From the NCBI RefSeq assembly GCF_900104785.1, contig NZ_LT629733.1:2574501-2638500 (forward strand): a stretch of 64,000 nt of DNA, read 5' to 3'. The position numbers were made by a program, and so were the translations under genes. Source of the stretch: Formosa sp. Hel1_31_208 (GTDB lineage: Bacteria; Bacteroidota; Bacteroidia; Flavobacteriales; Flavobacteriaceae). The notes under the pieces are model-generated. The model saw nothing but the letters and a program-made list of their open reading frames with translations, was not told where the DNA came from and searched no databases. Positions within the stretch are counted from its first letter, which is position 1; every line of letters begins with the position of its first letter. Of this stretch, positions 37,880 through 46,468 are shown piece after piece.

Positions 37880-38483
37880 AACGATTATATTCGATTTTGG
37901 TGACGTCTTCATTAATTTAGACAAAGAAGGCGCCATGCAAAATGCACTCAACTTATTCGAAATCGATGCATTACCAAAGGATCTTATTGCCATAAACACC
38001 TTATACGAGCAAGGATTAATATCTACCGAAGAATTTGTAACATTTTATACTAACAATTTCCCTAAGCTATCGAAAAGAGACATTATTAATGCTTGGAATT
38101 ATATCTTAAGAGATTTCCCGATTAAAAGATTAGATTTTCTTAAAGAACTTGCTCAAAACAACAACTACAATCGCATCCTTTTGAGTAATACTAACGAGCT
38201 ACATATCAATTGGGTTATTGATCGAATTCCATTTTATAAAGAATTCAAAGCCTCTTTTGATCAGTATTATTTATCACATGAGATTAACTTAAGAAAGCCA
38301 AATAAAGCAATTTATGAGTTCGTATTGCAACACAATAATTTGAAAGCTGAAGAATGCTTCTTCGTTGATGACACCAAAGAAAACACTGATGCTGCTGCGA
38401 GTTTAGGAATTAAGGTTTGGAATATTGATGAAACAAAAGAAGACGTTGTAGATTTGTTCACCATTAATCAGCATCTATTTTGA
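37866..38483 (+). CDS. HAD-superfamily hydrolase
   Basis: This 205-residue protein has the HAD core: the catalytic DFGDV motif near the N-terminus (nucleophile D10 in FDFGDVFINLD), motif II serine/threonine in LLSNTNELH, and motif III/IV in KPNKAIYEF and FVDDTKENTDAA. The second catalytic Asp of the usual DxD is replaced by the family's DxGxV form (D-F-G-D). It resembles epoxide hydrolase N-terminal-type/YihX phosphatases acting on sugar phosphates. The start overlaps ribD by 14 bases; relatives near ribD sometimes act in flavin synthesis, but this is not shown. Confidence 0.85.
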   Translation: MSIIKTIIFDFGDVFINLDKEGAMQNALNLFEIDALPKDLIAINTLYEQGLISTEEFVTFYTNNFPKLSKRDIINAWNYILRDFPIKRLDFLKELAQNNNYNRILLSNTNELHINWVIDRIPFYKEFKASFDQYYLSHEINLRKPNKAIYEFVLQHNNLKAEECFFVDDTKENTDAAASLGIKVWNIDETKEDVVDLFTINQHLF

Positions 38484-39343
38484 TATATCTTTTACTCAGT
38501 ATAACAGCGTCAACACTCATTTTTATCTTATTTAAATTATTTAATAAATACGGTATAAATACACTCCAGGCGATTGTTATCAATTATCTAACAGCTTGTT
38601 TATTCGGACTTTGGAGTTATGATGCGCCAATTAATATAAATGAGATCATAGCCTCACAATGGGTTTATGGTGCTATTGGATTGGGGTTTTTGTTTATTGC
38701 AATTTTTAATGTCATGGCGCTTACTGCACAACGCAACGGACTTTCAGTAGCATCAGTTGCTTCAAAAATGAGTGTCATTATCCCCGTTATATTTGGTGTT
38801 TATGTGTATCATGAAGGCGTTGGTTTTCAAAAAATTATTGGTATTGTACTCGCATTGGTATCAGTTTATCTTACTTCGGTAAAACCAAAATCTACAACCA
38901 ATGTTACCAAAGGACTCTGGCTGCCTATCTTATTATTCTTTGGTTCTGGAGTCATTGACACCTCTATAAAATATATAGAAACAACCTATTTACCAGAGAA
39001 TGGTATTCCGATATTTTCTGCAACTATTTTCGCTTTTGCATTTATCATTGGTTCAGCAGTTTTAATGATCAAAGCATTAAAAAAATCATTTAGAGTTCCA
39101 TTCAAAACCTTTATCGGCGGAAGTATTTTAGGTGTCGTTAATTATTTTTCTATTTATTATTTACTTAAAGCATTGAACCATGACAGTTTGGAAAGCTCAA
39201 CCTTATTTACGGTGAACAATGTCGCTATTGTCATGGCATCAACCTTACTAGGTCTATTTATCTTTAAGGAACAAATTTCAAAAATGAATTGGGTTGGAAT
39301 CGCATTGGCTATCGTATCCATTATAATAGTAACTTTAGCTTAA
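38480..39343 (+). CDS. EamA/DMT-family transporter
   Basis: The 287-residue protein has about ten membrane helices and two EamA repeats, as in drug/metabolite transporters. The start is TTG at 38480, overlapping the HAD stop (TTGA), since no ATG lies nearby and the first helix begins immediately. The end of the second repeat (STLLGLFIFKEQISKMNWVGIALAIVSI) is typical. The substrate is unknown; the position directly after ribD and a phosphatase makes riboflavin or a precursor possible but unproven. Confidence 0.85.
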   Translation: MIYLLLSITASTLIFILFKLFNKYGINTLQAIVINYLTACLFGLWSYDAPININEIIASQWVYGAIGLGFLFIAIFNVMALTAQRNGLSVASVASKMSVIIPVIFGVYVYHEGVGFQKIIGIVLALVSVYLTSVKPKSTTNVTKGLWLPILLFFGSGVIDTSIKYIETTYLPENGIPIFSATIFAFAFIIGSAVLMIKALKKSFRVPFKTFIGGSILGVVNYFSIYYLLKALNHDSLESSTLFTVNNVAIVMASTLLGLFIFKEQISKMNWVGIALAIVSIIIVTLA

Positions 39344-39964
39344 ATGGAGCACACCGATATTTACAGAACGATAACCAAGCCTTCTGAGGAAATTCTATTC
39401 AAAGATAAAAACAGTAAATTTTTTGGATATGCATTTCCAGTGACTTCGGAAGAACATGTTAAAGAACATTTGGAAAGCTTAAAAAAACAACATCATGCGG
39501 CACGGCATTGTTGTTATGCCTATCAATTTGGAATGCAAGAAAATAACTTTGTATTTAGAGCCAATGATGATGGTGAGCCCAATAACAGTGCTGGAATGCC
39601 TATCTACGGTCAAATACAATCTTTTGAAGTTACCAATATATTGGTAGTCGTTGTCCGCTATTTTGGAGGGGTGAAATTAGGAGTTGGTGGGCTAATTAAT
39701 GCCTATAGAACTGCGGCTCAGATGGCACTAGATACAGTTCAGATTAAAGAACGCACAGTCAATATTAGATATGCCATCTCTTTTGATTATAAAAACATGA
39801 ATAAAGTCATGCGAATTATCAAAGAAAAAAACCTCAAAGTGATTAATCAAACCCTAGAATTGAGTTGTGAACTTATTATTTCGGTACGATTAAATGATTC
39901 CAAATCGATTTTTGAAACGTTTGATAAATTATATGAGATTAACATAAAGGCGTTAAACGATTAA
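39344..39964 (+). CDS. YigZ/IMPACT family protein
   Basis: This 206-residue protein starts directly after the stop of the transporter gene. The N-terminal UPF0029/IMPACT domain is clear: KFFGYAFPV, HHAARHCCYAYQFG, NDDGEPNNSAGMPI and VVVRYFGGVKLGVGGL. A smaller C-terminal DUF1949-like domain follows. The function of bacterial members is not settled. It is the last gene of the operon and overlaps the convergent thioesterase by 4 bases. Confidence 0.92.
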   Translation: MEHTDIYRTITKPSEEILFKDKNSKFFGYAFPVTSEEHVKEHLESLKKQHHAARHCCYAYQFGMQENNFVFRANDDGEPNNSAGMPIYGQIQSFEVTNILVVVVRYFGGVKLGVGGLINAYRTAAQMALDTVQIKERTVNIRYAISFDYKNMNKVMRIIKEKNLKVINQTLELSCELIISVRLNDSKSIFETFDKLYEINIKALND

Positions 39965-40371
39965 ATTTGCAGTTTGTCTAAAATATAATCAGGACATTTT
40001 GTAGGGCGTTTCTTAGAAACATCAATAAATGCTAAAACTGAATTTCCCGTTGCTAATAATTCATCGTTTTCATTTAATATTTCATAATCAAATTCAATTT
40101 TTACAGCAGGTTTTTTTACGAGTTTAGTCTTTACTTTAATGATGTCATCATAACAGGCTGACTTTTTGTAATTTATGGAAAGTGAGATGACGGGCAACAT
40201 AATACCGCTCTCCTCCATTTGACTGTAAGAAAAACCCATTTTACGTAACCACTCTGTTCTACCCATTTCAAAATATTGCGCGTAATTGCCGTGATACACT
40301 ACACCCATCTGATCGGTCTCTCCATAACGCACTCTAAATTGTATCTCATCAAATTTGCAAAGGTTGGACAT
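39961..40371 (-). CDS. Acyl-CoA thioesterase (YbgC/4HBT hot-dog family)
   Basis: This 136-residue protein is a single hot-dog domain. The catalytic motif RYGETDQMGVVYHGNYAQYFEMGRTE carries the expected aspartate followed by a histidine (D-x4-YH). It matches YbgC/4-hydroxybenzoyl-CoA thioesterase-type enzymes. The substrate is probably a short acyl- or hydroxyacyl-CoA. It stands alone between the convergent yigZ-like gene and the divergent dnaA. Confidence 0.92.
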   Translation of the reverse strand: MSNLCKFDEIQFRVRYGETDQMGVVYHGNYAQYFEMGRTEWLRKMGFSYSQMEESGIMLPVISLSINYKKSACYDDIIKVKTKLVKKPAVKIEFDYEILNENDELLATGNSVLAFIDVSKKRPTKCPDYILDKLQI

Positions 40372-40497
40372 AGTTTTTGATATTTTTTTTGTAATTTCGG
40401 ACCGACTTAAACATGAGGAAAAAATTCTTAATATTCAACCCTTTTTGATTTTTTTATTAAGAAATTTGTTCACATATTTGTCTCATAAGAATGATTC

Positions 40498-40525
40498 AAG
40501 AGAAACTCGAATTTCTCTTTTTTTT
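40498..40525 (+). terminator. Terminator-like hairpin in the dnaA leader
   Basis: AAGAGAAA (40498-40505) pairs with TTTCTCTT (40512-40519) around CTCGAA and is followed by a run of T to 40525. The orientation is that of dnaA, and the hairpin ends 38 bases before its ATG. There is no plus-strand gene nearby that it would serve, so it may act as an attenuator. Confidence 0.5.
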
Positions 40526-40563
40526 GCTGACTAACTAACAAACGAAAAAAACTAACTTAGAGA

Positions 40564-41991
40564 ATGGATGTAACTGCGCAATCGGTTTGGAACAACTGTC
40601 TGTCTTTTATAAAAGACAACATACAACCACAAGCCTATAAAACTTGGTTTGAACCAATAGTAGCAGTAAAGCTCTCTGATAACGCTTTAAGTATTCAAGT
40701 CCCTAGTAAATTTTTCTATGAGTGGCTAGAAGAACACTACGTTAAAATATTAAAAGTTGCTTTAACAAAACAATTAGGAGAAACTGCCAAATTGGTTTAT
40801 GTAATCAAAATGGAAAACACCTATGGAAACAAGCAGCCATTTACTGAAAAAATACCTAGTTCTAATCGTGGCGCTCTAAAATCTCAAGATGTAGACGTTC
40901 CTCTAAATAATAAAAATCCAGAATTAAAAAACCCTTTTGTTATACCAGGCATCAGAAATGTAAAAATTGAGTCTCAACTCAATCCAAATTACAGTTTTGA
41001 AAACTTCCTGGAAGGTGATTCTAATCGTTTAGCAAGAAATGCTGGTTTAGCCGTTGCGAATAAACCTGGAGGCACATCCTTTAATCCGCTTCTCATTTTT
41101 GGTGGTGTTGGTTTAGGAAAAACACATCTTGCTCATGCCATTGGTGTTGACATCAAGGATAAATATCCTGAAAAAACAGTTTTATATATTTCCGCTGAAA
41201 AATTTACACAACAATATATCGATTCTGTAAAAAAGAACAATCGAAATGATTTTATTCACTTCTATCAAATTATAGATGTCTTAATTATTGATGATGTTCA
41301 ATTTTTATCGGGCAAGTCAGGAACTCAAGACGTATTTTTCCATATTTTCAATCACTTACATCAAAATGGGAAACAAGTTATTTTAACCAGTGACAAAGCT
41401 CCTGTGGATATGCAAGACATTGAACAACGTCTCCTATCACGCTTTAAATGGGGACTTTCTGCGGAACTTCAAAGTCCTGACTTCGAAACCAGAGTATCAA
41501 TACTCAAAAACAAACTCTATCGTGATGGTGTTGAAATGCCTGATGAAATTGTAGAGTATGTTGCAAAGCATATCAAAACAAATGTTCGAGAACTGGAAGG
41601 CGCCATTATTTCCTTAATTGCACAATCCTCTTTTAATAAGAAAGAAATTACAGTAAATCTTGCGAAAGAAATCGTTGAGAAATTTGTAAAAAACACGAAA
41701 CGCGAAGTCTCTATAGATTATATCCAAAAGGTAGTTTCAGATTATTTCCAAATGGATGTGAGCACCTTACAATCTAAAACACGTAAACGTCACATTGTAC
41801 AAGCTAGACAATTAGCAATGTTCTTTGCTAAAAAATACACTAAGGCGTCATTAGCAAGTATAGGCTCTCAAATAGGTAAACGAGATCATGCCACTGTTTT
41901 ACACGCGTGTAAAACCGTAGACAACCTATCTTCTACAGATAAGCAATTCAGAAAATACGTTGAAGACCTTTCAAAAAAACTTTCTCTTTAA
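40564..41991 (+). CDS. dnaA: Chromosomal replication initiator protein DnaA
   Basis: DnaA is the ATPase that opens the replication origin. The 475-residue protein shows all four domains: the N-terminal helicase-loading domain (WNNCLSFIKDNI), a variable linker (about 85-140), the AAA+ domain with Walker A GGVGLGKTHLAH and Walker B LIIDDVQFL, and the DNA-binding domain with the signature KRDHATVLHACKTV. The leader of about 190 bases does not contain a cluster of DnaA boxes, so the origin is probably elsewhere. Confidence 0.98.
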   Translation: MDVTAQSVWNNCLSFIKDNIQPQAYKTWFEPIVAVKLSDNALSIQVPSKFFYEWLEEHYVKILKVALTKQLGETAKLVYVIKMENTYGNKQPFTEKIPSSNRGALKSQDVDVPLNNKNPELKNPFVIPGIRNVKIESQLNPNYSFENFLEGDSNRLARNAGLAVANKPGGTSFNPLLIFGGVGLGKTHLAHAIGVDIKDKYPEKTVLYISAEKFTQQYIDSVKKNNRNDFIHFYQIIDVLIIDDVQFLSGKSGTQDVFFHIFNHLHQNGKQVILTSDKAPVDMQDIEQRLLSRFKWGLSAELQSPDFETRVSILKNKLYRDGVEMPDEIVEYVAKHIKTNVRELEGAIISLIAQSSFNKKEITVNLAKEIVEKFVKNTKREVSIDYIQKVVSDYFQMDVSTLQSKTRKRHIVQARQLAMFFAKKYTKASLASIGSQIGKRDHATVLHACKTVDNLSSTDKQFRKYVEDLSKKLSL

Positions 41992-42000
41992 AATCAACTA

Positions 42001-42465
42001 ATGAAAAGTATTCTCATGGTGTGCTTAGGTAATATTTGCCGCTCACCTTTAGCTCATGGAATTTTAGAATCTAAACTTCCTGAGAGTGAATTCTATGTCG
42101 ATTCCGCAGGTACTGCAAACTATCATGTTGGGGATCTTCCAGATCACCGATCGATTGCTGTAGCGAAATCTCACGGTATCGATATATCTCATCAAAGTGG
42201 AAGACAGTTTCTGGTGAGTGACTTTGATGCTTTTGATCATATTTTTGTTATGGATCATTCTAATTTTACAAATGTTATAAATTTAGCAAGATCCAATGAA
42301 GATATTGCAAAGGTAAAGTTGATGTTAGAGGTAAATGCTAATAATAAACAGCAACATGTTCCAGATCCCTATTATGGCGATATGTCCGACTTTGAACACG
42401 TATTTAAATTACTGGATAAAGCTTGTGCAAAATTATCTAAGACTCTTATAAACGAAAGCGCATAA
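42001..42465 (+). CDS. Low-molecular-weight protein-tyrosine phosphatase
   Basis: The 154-residue protein has the LMW-PTP active-site loop C-x5-R-S (MVCLGNICRSP) at the N-terminus, and the general-acid loop DPYYGD near the C-terminus. Both catalytic motifs are intact. It lies 9 bases after dnaA and is probably co-transcribed with it, an arrangement found in other flavobacteria. In bacteria such phosphatases usually act with tyrosine kinases in polysaccharide export, but no kinase is present here. Confidence 0.94.
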   Translation: MKSILMVCLGNICRSPLAHGILESKLPESEFYVDSAGTANYHVGDLPDHRSIAVAKSHGIDISHQSGRQFLVSDFDAFDHIFVMDHSNFTNVINLARSNEDIAKVKLMLEVNANNKQQHVPDPYYGDMSDFEHVFKLLDKACAKLSKTLINESA

Positions 42466-42532
42466 TCATTTTCACAATAATACTGGCGTTTTTTTTCGTA
42501 TTTTGTAAACACATTCCTTAAAATCTAGAAAA

Positions 42533-43933
42533 ATGAAAAAAATCGCACTTTTCTTCGCCTACATCTTTATATCAAATACTTATGCCCAAGATATTAGTTT
42601 AGAACTATATGCATCGGGGTTTTCTAGTCCTGTGAATGCTAAACATGCCGGTGACGATCGACTCTTTGTTGTTGAACGCGCAGGGGTTATTAAAATCATT
42701 GAAGCCGACGGCAGCGTAGGTAGTGTTCCATTTTTAAATATTGATTCTAGAGTAAGTAATAATGGTGGCGAACAAGGCTTGCTTGCATTGGCATTTCACC
42801 CTAACTATACAACTAATGGTTTTTTTTATGTGAATTACATCAATAATATAGGTGATACCGTGATTTCTAGATTTACGAGAAGCTCGGTTAGTCTTGCAGA
42901 TCCAAATTCAGAAGTTATCTTGCTAACGATATTCCAACCCTTTTCAAATCATAATGGAGGCGACATGCATTTTGGTCCAAATGATGGATATCTTTATATA
43001 TCCACTGGTGACGGAGGTTCTGGAGGCGATCCAGGAAATAGAGCTCAAAATTTAGGTTTGTTATTGGGTAAAATATTAAGAATAGATGTCGATGGCACTA
43101 GCAACGGTAATTATGGAATTCCTGCAGACAATCCATTTGTTTCCAATACTGCTGCGATGGATGAAATTTGGGCTTACGGATTAAGAAATCCATGGAAGTT
43201 TTCTTTTGATAGATCTAATGGTGATATGTGGATAGCAGACGTTGGCCAGAGCACAAGAGAAGAAATTAATCATGTCTCTTCAACTTCTACAGGAGGCGAA
43301 AACTATGGCTGGAAATGCTTTGAAGGCACCACAACTTTTAGCAGTGGCGCAGGATGTAATACCATCACACATCAACCTCCAGTTGCTGAATATAATTATG
43401 GTGGTAATCCATTCAAATGTTCTATTACAGGAGGATATCGTTATAGAGGAACCATACAAACAGGCCTTCTAGATTTATTCTTCTTTGCAGATTTTTGTAG
43501 TGACGAAATTGGTGTAGTTGAAGAAATAAGTCCGAATAATTTCAATTTAACATTTTTAGATCGTTTTATTGGAGAAGGGTTTTCGACTTTTGCTGAAGAC
43601 GTGAATGGCGAACTTTATGCTATTGGCTTAATTTCGGGAAGCATTTTTAGAATAGAAGATGCCAATTTAAGTATCAATGAATCTACTTTAAATGACATTA
43701 AAATGTATCCTAATCCAGTTAACAACCTGCTAACTTTTGATTTAGTAAACACGTCAAACATAGTCAGTGAGATTCGAATTAACGATGTACAAGGAAAACG
43801 TATTCAAACACACACTAACTTTCAAGAACAATTGTTAACAATATCAACAAAATCACTCACAAGTGGTTTATATCTCATAGAAATTATAGATATACGAGGA
43901 AATAGTAATATTCGTAAACTGATTGTAGATTAA
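42533..43933 (+). CDS. PQQ-dependent sugar dehydrogenase-like protein, T9SS-exported
   Basis: This 466-residue protein has a signal peptide (cleavage after about residue 18, NTYAQ), and a six-bladed propeller of the soluble glucose/sorbosone dehydrogenase family: RLFVVERAGVIKII, NNGGEQGLLALAFHP, NHNGGDMHFGPNDGYLYISTGDGG and YGLRNPWKFSFD. A type A T9SS sorting domain ends it (about 385-466: MYPNPVNN ... KLIVD). It should oxidise an aldose sugar outside the cell, using PQQ if the cofactor is available; no PQQ biosynthesis gene is in the window. Only 4 bases separate it from the next gene. Confidence 0.9.
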   Translation: MKKIALFFAYIFISNTYAQDISLELYASGFSSPVNAKHAGDDRLFVVERAGVIKIIEADGSVGSVPFLNIDSRVSNNGGEQGLLALAFHPNYTTNGFFYVNYINNIGDTVISRFTRSSVSLADPNSEVILLTIFQPFSNHNGGDMHFGPNDGYLYISTGDGGSGGDPGNRAQNLGLLLGKILRIDVDGTSNGNYGIPADNPFVSNTAAMDEIWAYGLRNPWKFSFDRSNGDMWIADVGQSTREEINHVSSTSTGGENYGWKCFEGTTTFSSGAGCNTITHQPPVAEYNYGGNPFKCSITGGYRYRGTIQTGLLDLFFFADFCSDEIGVVEEISPNNFNLTFLDRFIGEGFSTFAEDVNGELYAIGLISGSIFRIEDANLSINESTLNDIKMYPNPVNNLLTFDLVNTSNIVSEIRINDVQGKRIQTHTNFQEQLLTISTKSLTSGLYLIEIIDIRGNSNIRKLIVD

Positions 43934-43937
43934 TCCT

Positions 43938-44654
43938 ATGAACCCTAACTACGGAAAACTTTATCTCATTCCCACGCGTCTTGGAGATAATCCACCGCTA
44001 GAAGTCTTACCTATTTCAGTAAAAAAAATTGTTGAAATGGTTGATGATTTTATTGTAGAAAATGAAAAAACTGCGAGACGTTTTATTAAAAAAGTCGATT
44101 CAAGAAAACAGCAGTCCATCTTGCACTTTGAAATCCTCAATAAATACACGAAACCTGAAGAAATTCAGAATTTTTTAGATACCTGTAAAGCAGGAAAACC
44201 GATGGGATTATTATCTGAAGCCGGTTGTCCCGGTATCGCAGATCCTGGAGCAGATATTGTAAAACTAGCTCATGAGAATGATATTCAAGTGGTTCCTTTG
44301 GTCGGCCCTTCATCTATTATACTAGCAATGATGGCCTCGGGTATGAACGGGCAAAGTTTTACATTTAATGGCTATATTCCTATTGATAAATCGGAAAGAA
44401 AAGCGACTTTAAAACGTATGGAGCGATTATCATATGAGCACAATCAAACACAACTGTTCATTGAAACACCATATCGCAATAATAAAATTCTTGAAGATAT
44501 ATGTGCAACTTTACACACAAACACAAGAGTATGTGTAGCTTGTGATATTACGCTTCCAACAGAATACATTAAGACAATGACGGTTAATGAATGGAAACAT
44601 ACCAAGATAGATCTTCATAAAAGACCTGCGATTTTTATTATTCACAAAGACTAA
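43938..44654 (+). CDS. Tetrapyrrole methylase-family SAM-dependent methyltransferase (RsmI-related)
   Basis: The 238-residue protein is related to RsmI, which 2'-O-methylates C1402 in 16S rRNA. The motifs LLSEAGCPGIADPGA and VPLVGPSSIILAMMASG are those of the family. The N-terminus (KLYLIPTRLGDNPP) differs from classic RsmI, as does the shorter C-terminus. In Bacteroidota a second, divergent RsmI-like family exists, and this protein probably belongs to it, so the target is uncertain. Confidence 0.85.
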   Translation: MNPNYGKLYLIPTRLGDNPPLEVLPISVKKIVEMVDDFIVENEKTARRFIKKVDSRKQQSILHFEILNKYTKPEEIQNFLDTCKAGKPMGLLSEAGCPGIADPGADIVKLAHENDIQVVPLVGPSSIILAMMASGMNGQSFTFNGYIPIDKSERKATLKRMERLSYEHNQTQLFIETPYRNNKILEDICATLHTNTRVCVACDITLPTEYIKTMTVNEWKHTKIDLHKRPAIFIIHKD

Positions 44655-44737
44655 TAACAGTAGCTTACCATTTATCATTCACACTTATTTTACACTTTTT
44701 TGACAATTAATTTACTCGAAAACATTTAATGCTATTC

Positions 44738-44745
44738 TATATTTG
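44738..44745 (+). promoter_or_regulatory. -7 element of the TonB-C-like gene
   Basis: TATATTTG is an exact match to TAnnTTTG, 29 bases before the ATG at 44775. No clear -33 TTG at the usual spacing is seen; TTG at 44699-44701 is too far. Confidence 0.5.
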
Positions 44746-44774
44746 AATTGTATGAACGAGCAAATTAAATAATT

Positions 44775-45593
44775 ATGAAAAAGAATAAAATTATATTAGG
44801 TATCGCAATCACAATTTTAACAGTGATTATTTCTAGCACATTTAATTGGAACAGTTCCAAAGGCAATCTATTAGAGGTGACTAATGACGAATTAATGGCT
44901 TCAAATTTAGCGGCAGAGGCAGAGGTACCACAAACTGTGAGTGATGAACCAGAATCACGATTTTTCTACAACATAAAAACAAGATATAACGCTATTAAAA
45001 AAAGTGACGTAGCCAAAGCCATCTCTATTAACGATTTTTTAAATCAGAAGCAGATGCCACCACTAAACTCTTATCAATCTGTGAGCATTATTATAGTCAA
45101 AGACAACAAGCAAACCAATAATATTTCCCTGAGTAAAGACGGTAAACTTTCAAATTCTCAAATAGAACTTTTAAAATCTGCCGATTATTCAACAAATTTT
45201 TTAGTAAGAGCAAATTATGAAAAAATAAGCGAAGAAACCTTACAATCAGAATACAACTATTGGAGCCCACACTTAAGCATCGTCCCTGAACATCAAGCTG
45301 AATATTTGAGCGATCAAGAGGCGCTATCTTCTTATCTCGAAAAAGGCAGTCAAAAAGCAATTATAAGCAGCATGGAGGACAAATTGAGACCTGTCATGTT
45401 GTATTTTACAGTAACTAAAACAGGTGTTGTTTCTAATGTTAGAGTAGAATCAATATCCAATTATCCGCTTTTTGATAAAAAGATGGTAGAACTCATAAAT
45501 AACATACCAGGAACATGGAAACCAGCAAAAGATTCTAAAGGACAAACAGTTGATCAAGAACTTGTGATTACTTTCGGATCCGGCGGATGCTAA
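44775..45593 (+). CDS. Membrane-anchored protein with TonB C-terminal-like domain
   Basis: This 272-residue protein has one N-terminal membrane helix (IILGIAITILTVIISSTF), an unassigned middle section with an M56/BlaR-like flavour (about 60-180), and a C-terminal TonB-like domain (about 205-270: VMLYFTVTKTGVVSNVRVES ... WKPAKDSKGQTVDQELVITF). It ends in FGSGGC. Single-gene TonB-like proteins of this kind are common in Bacteroidota, and they lack proof of energising a receptor. It has its own promoter and terminator. Confidence 0.65.
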   Translation: MKKNKIILGIAITILTVIISSTFNWNSSKGNLLEVTNDELMASNLAAEAEVPQTVSDEPESRFFYNIKTRYNAIKKSDVAKAISINDFLNQKQMPPLNSYQSVSIIIVKDNKQTNNISLSKDGKLSNSQIELLKSADYSTNFLVRANYEKISEETLQSEYNYWSPHLSIVPEHQAEYLSDQEALSSYLEKGSQKAIISSMEDKLRPVMLYFTVTKTGVVSNVRVESISNYPLFDKKMVELINNIPGTWKPAKDSKGQTVDQELVITFGSGGC

Positions 45594-45614
45594 ATAAATG
45601 CCGCTAATTTAAAA

Positions 45615-45645
45615 AAAAGGAAAGCTCATTGGCTTTCCTTTTCTA
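45615..45645. terminator. Terminator of the TonB-C-like gene
   Basis: AAAAGGAAAGC (45615-45625) pairs perfectly with GCTTTCCTTTT (45632-45642) around a 6-base loop. Poly-A and poly-T flanks make it effective in both directions, also serving the convergent gene at 45666. Confidence 0.85.
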
Positions 45646-45665
45646 TTATATCTTATTCTATAAAA

Positions 45666-46355
45666 TTACAGAATTACTTTAGCTCTCTTGTCGGCTTCAA
45701 TAAAGGAAGTGTCATACCCTGCAAACTTCTTCATGTAGTATCTCACGGTTGAACCATAGGCATCAGAAACATTTTGGTTACCATAACTTCTCAAATACTT
45801 TTTTACACTACCTGGTCCAGCCAAGTGCGCTGCTGCTATGATACCAGACTCAGTTACCAGAATACCATTGATTTGTTTACCTTCAAATCGTTTGATATCT
45901 TTTCTTAAAATCCATTTATTACGCTCTGCATTTGCTAAGAACGCTTTTTCCTGAAGTTCTGGGTTGTATAAGAACTGTGTTGGGTTATAAATACCAATCA
46001 ATTTTAAAGTTTCAGCACCAAACTGATACTTACCTAAATACCCTAAGGTGTTGACTGTAAAATAATTTCCTCTAGATTCTTTAAATGCAACGGCCTCTTT
46101 AAACCCATTGTAAGATTTACCTAAATATGGAAAATATGTATGCGTGGAGTGAAATGGATTAGACAATTCAATATTAGAATCGCGATGAGAAGGCACCATA
46201 TTAAAGGCGATCTCTTTAGAAATATTATAGTCTAACTCCAAACCTTCGGTAGAATAGTCGTCATAATTTAACGAAGATTCTGGCTTTAGTGCCACATAAA
46301 GTGTAACACAAATAGCTAAAGGTATTACGAAATAATTACCTACTTTTTTCAACAT
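45666..46355 (-). CDS. Lysozyme-like / lytic transglycosylase-type protein
   Basis: This 229-residue protein has an N-terminal membrane helix or uncleaved signal (VIPLAICVTLYVAL) and a lysozyme-like fold. The catalytic glutamate is probably in the AFKESRGNY motif, followed by GYLGKYQFG, similar to the ES-x-G and GxMQ motifs of SLT-type lytic transglycosylases. HLAGPGSVKKYL matches the later helices. It likely trims peptidoglycan at the periplasmic face. It stands just downstream of DUF2279 and mltG. An array of GTTAAA repeats lies upstream of its promoter. Confidence 0.72.
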   Translation of the reverse strand: MLKKVGNYFVIPLAICVTLYVALKPESSLNYDDYSTEGLELDYNISKEIAFNMVPSHRDSNIELSNPFHSTHTYFPYLGKSYNGFKEAVAFKESRGNYFTVNTLGYLGKYQFGAETLKLIGIYNPTQFLYNPELQEKAFLANAERNKWILRKDIKRFEGKQINGILVTESGIIAAAHLAGPGSVKKYLRSYGNQNVSDAYGSTVRYYMKKFAGYDTSFIEADKRAKVIL

Positions 46356-46413
46356 AATAGCTAATATTCTGAAGTACTAACTGTCCCTAATACAGTACAT
46401 CAATTTCAGCGTG

Positions 46414-46468
46414 CAAATATACGCATTTTTTTAAACATTTGAAAATAAGGCGTTAAAGTGTTGTTAAA
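46414..46468 (-). promoter_or_regulatory. Promoter of the lytic transglycosylase-like gene with phased GTTAAA repeats
   Basis: TATATTTG (46414-46421, minus strand) is an exact -7 element. Two GTTAAA hexamers lie at 46452-46457 and 46463-46468, exactly 11 bp apart and about 31 bases upstream of it. They point in the opposite direction relative to the gene compared with degP. Confidence 0.45.

Noticed and set aside
40372..40563. oriC in the region upstream of dnaA
   Set aside because: No DnaA-box cluster is visible in these 192 bases; the region is explained by promoters and a leader hairpin.
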